DNA of 64,000 nucleotides, taken from JBGRPZ01 sp041725955. GTDB taxonomy: Bacteria > Bacteroidota > Bacteroidia > Bacteroidales > JBGRPZ01. Made by a program: the position numbers and the translations under genes. Below the pieces are notes generated by a model. It worked only from the letters and a program-made list of their open reading frames with translations, searched no databases and was not told the origin of the DNA. The stretch is from NCBI GenBank assembly GCA_041725955.1, contig JBGRQE010000002.1, positions 1-64,000 on the forward strand. Direction: 5' to 3'. Below are positions 62,414 to 64,000 of this stretch, in pieces; the first letter of the stretch is position 1, and each line of letters opens with the position of its first letter.

Positions 62414-62549
62414 TCCGACCTGTAATTTATAATTATCTATGTGTTTTGTTTTTTGGGTAGATGTGTCTAAGTTACACTATTTTAAAGAGCTAGGGTTTGA
62501 GGTAGTGTCAATTTACTCATTAAGGTTTATTATTTATTTATATAAAATT

Positions 62550-64000
62550 ATGATGCGAAAATTTACTTTTTTTATTTCAATTTTATTATTCACAATCGTA
62601 TTCTCTTTTCAAAATGTTAATGCAAAAGGATCGATCTCTATAGAGTCTGATATTGTATATCGACAAAATATGGAAGGTGAAAGGGAGTCAAATGTTATCT
62701 ATTTCCAAAATTTTGAAGAATGGCCTTTAAGCGATTGGAAAACTTATATTTTGGAAAAAGGAAAAGGATGGATTCAAGGTGATATTTCTCCATATGAAGG
62801 GAAGAGTTTTGCTACTCGAAAAGATGAAATGGCAAAGTGCAATGATTGGTTGGTATCACCAAAAATTACGATTGCAGAGAATGCCTATTTTGAGTTTTAT
62901 GAATCTAACCGCTACATGGACGAAACAACTTATGGCGACCATGATATATATATTTCAGTAGGTAGTGGTGATCCTGCGGATGGCGATTTTGTTTTGCTAC
63001 AAAATATGGACAATTATAAGCCAGTATGGTCTAAAGTGCGTATTGATTTGAAGGATTATGCCAACAAGAGCATATTTATAGCCTTCAACTATAAAGGAAA
63101 TTTTGGATCTGCATGGGAAATTGATGCTTTTACTGTTGCAACCAAGATTGATGATCTTGAGTTATCTGAATTAATTGTTTCTGATTTTGTGAATAAAGAT
63201 GGCCAAATTCTTCCAAAAGTTAAACTTAATAACTTAGGTTTATCTAAATTTAGTGATGTCGAAATTCAATTAAATATAGATTCAAAGATATATAAGCAAC
63301 AAGTATCTATTGAGGCTGAAAGCGAAATAGAGGTTGAGTTTGAGAGTATCAAGCTTACTCAAAACACAAAAATAGAAGCTTCTGTAGTGGCTTCTGGAGA
63401 TCAAAATTCTATAAATAATATGCTTTCTAAAGAGATAAAAATTTTGGTTCCCCAAAAGGCTTATGCTTATTGTATTTATTCAGATAAGTTGAATGTGCCT
63501 TTAGGTCCTGTTTCTTTTAATACTGAAGCTCCTCAGCTTATCACAAGTATGAAGAATAAGATTCCAAAAGATTACTTTACAAATGGAGGCACATGGATTG
63601 ATAATTTATGGTTTGTATCTATGAATCTTCAAAAAGATGTTTCTGTAAAATCAACAGAAAATCGACTAAAAAAAACCTTTCCTCAAGAGTATGCCTTATT
63701 GAATCCTGAAACAGGAGAAATTTATCATATAGCGCCAACCACATATCTATTTGAAGAAATGGCCTATAATATGGTTGACGGTTTTGTTTATGGTATTGCT
63801 AAAACTCGAACAAGCCAGGTTCTTTGTAAAATTAATTATAAAACTGGTGAAACCGTAGAAATTGGTCAATCGCCATTGAATCTTATTGATTTAGTAGCCT
63901 TTGCTATCGATAAGAAGGGAGTAGCATATGTTATTGGGACAGATAAAATATTATATACTGTTGATTTAAACGATTTTTCATTGCAAAGAATAGGAACTAC
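62550..64000 (+). CDS. Exported choice-of-anchor-J surface protein, 3' end outside window
   Basis: An open frame from ATG 62550 (or 62553) to the right edge, 483 codons so far. Signal peptide MMRKFTFFISILLFTIVFSF with a cut near NVNAK. Residues 50-200 are a choice-of-anchor-J/cleaved-adhesin domain (FEEWPLSDWKTY, CNDWLVSPKITI, WEIDAFTVATK). A CARDB-like segment (about 210-290) and then a propeller-like region (ALLNPETGEIYHI; VDGFVYGIAK; VLCKINYKTGETVEIG) follow. A T9SS sorting domain is expected but not visible. Cell-surface role likely; function unknown. Confidence 0.8.
   Translation, partial: MMRKFTFFISILLFTIVFSFQNVNAKGSISIESDIVYRQNMEGERESNVIYFQNFEEWPLSDWKTYILEKGKGWIQGDISPYEGKSFATRKDEMAKCNDWLVSPKITIAENAYFEFYESNRYMDETTYGDHDIYISVGSGDPADGDFVLLQNMDNYKPVWSKVRIDLKDYANKSIFIAFNYKGNFGSAWEIDAFTVATKIDDLELSELIVSDFVNKDGQILPKVKLNNLGLSKFSDVEIQLNIDSKIYKQQVSIEAESEIEVEFESIKLTQNTKIEASVVASGDQNSINNMLSKEIKILVPQKAYAYCIYSDKLNVPLGPVSFNTEAPQLITSMKNKIPKDYFTNGGTWIDNLWFVSMNLQKDVSVKSTENRLKKTFPQEYALLNPETGEIYHIAPTTYLFEEMAYNMVDGFVYGIAKTRTSQVLCKINYKTGETVEIGQSPLNLIDLVAFAIDKKGVAYVIGTDKILYTVDLNDFSLQRIGT

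Larger units (their letters stand above)
61754..62549. other. 796-base divergent intergenic region with repeats and a promoter
   Basis: Between the sigma gene and the surface-protein gene. It holds an 8-bp inverted pair (TTGCAATC 61938-61945 / GATTGCAA 62179-62186) flanking the 22-bp repeat array, one isolated AACCTAGGTGAG at about 62212, and a good plus-strand promoter at 62383-62413. No gene is seen. Confidence 0.6.

Noticed and set aside
1..64000. tRNA, rRNA or insertion sequence
   Set aside because: No TPsiC-like/acceptor arrangement, rRNA signature or transposase was recognised by reading; a covariance-model scan would be needed to be certain.

Overview
The window looks like chromosomal DNA from an AT-rich member of the Bacteroidota, probably an anaerobic or facultative marine Bacteroidales/Marinilabiliales-type organism. 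The evidence is several proteins with type IX secretion (T9SS) C-terminal sorting domains, a SusC/SusD pair, a RprXY-like two-component pair, indolepyruvate ferredoxin oxidoreductase, mitochondrial-type citrate synthase and isocitrate dehydrogenase, start codons without clear Shine-Dalgarno sequences, and several good matches to the Bacteroidota promoter (TTG/TTTG, about 19 bases, TAnnTTTG). The genus assignment is inference. I saw no rRNA, tRNA, CRISPR array or insertion sequence.

Layout. 1-835: end of a RloA-like ATPase and a complete RloB-like protein, a probable phage-defence pair. 1000-7931: a seven-gene, one-strand operon with its own promoter and terminator. It encodes two small membrane proteins, a ferric-reductase-like haem membrane protein fused to a Rieske domain, a secreted YHS protein, a membrane-anchored Cys-motif protein, a Rieske domain fused to a thiamine-diphosphate (TPP) enzyme, and a Rieske domain fused to the FMN/3Fe-4S domain of glutamate synthase. 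This is the best candidate in the window for an undescribed system. 7974-14144: a 5'-nucleotidase, a T9SS cargo protein, a FlK-like thioesterase, OsmC, a DnaQ-like exonuclease and an M23 lipoprotein. 14145-14537: a dense field of short palindromes ending in a strong bidirectional terminator. 14538-17128: gltA and icd.

17319-24128: a DCC-family protein, a PspC/LiaF-like envelope-stress pair, a TonB-dependent receptor and oligopeptidase B. 24252-26902: a RprXY-like system divergent from a small Cys-rich exported protein. 27191-35717: a giant clostripain-family T9SS protein and a type-B-sorted choice-of-anchor-L protein. 35840-38076: iorBA. 38252-44285: minus-strand operon lptF-like, two glycosyltransferases and ettA, followed past a terminator by a small membrane protein. 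44487-45680: a GNAT-like protein with an exceptionally long terminator hairpin.

46115-53094: three tandem paralogous T9SS cargo proteins with Asp-box signatures, each followed by its own terminator. 53237-58923: a small membrane protein, SusC/SusD and YjbQ. 58925-60157: a cyclic-nucleotide-binding histidine-kinase-like protein with degenerate ATP-binding motifs. 60238-61753: an ECF sigma factor and a probable anti-sigma factor, divergent from a truncated surface protein across a 0.8-kb gap with a 22-bp tandem repeat array.

Themes: surface and exported proteins (T9SS cargo, SusCD, TonB receptor), envelope sensing (PspC/LiaF, RprXY, ECF/anti-sigma, cNMP kinase), and anaerobic 2-oxoacid/redox metabolism (IorAB, TCA enzymes and the Rieske operon). 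All functional links beyond family membership are inference from sequence and context.
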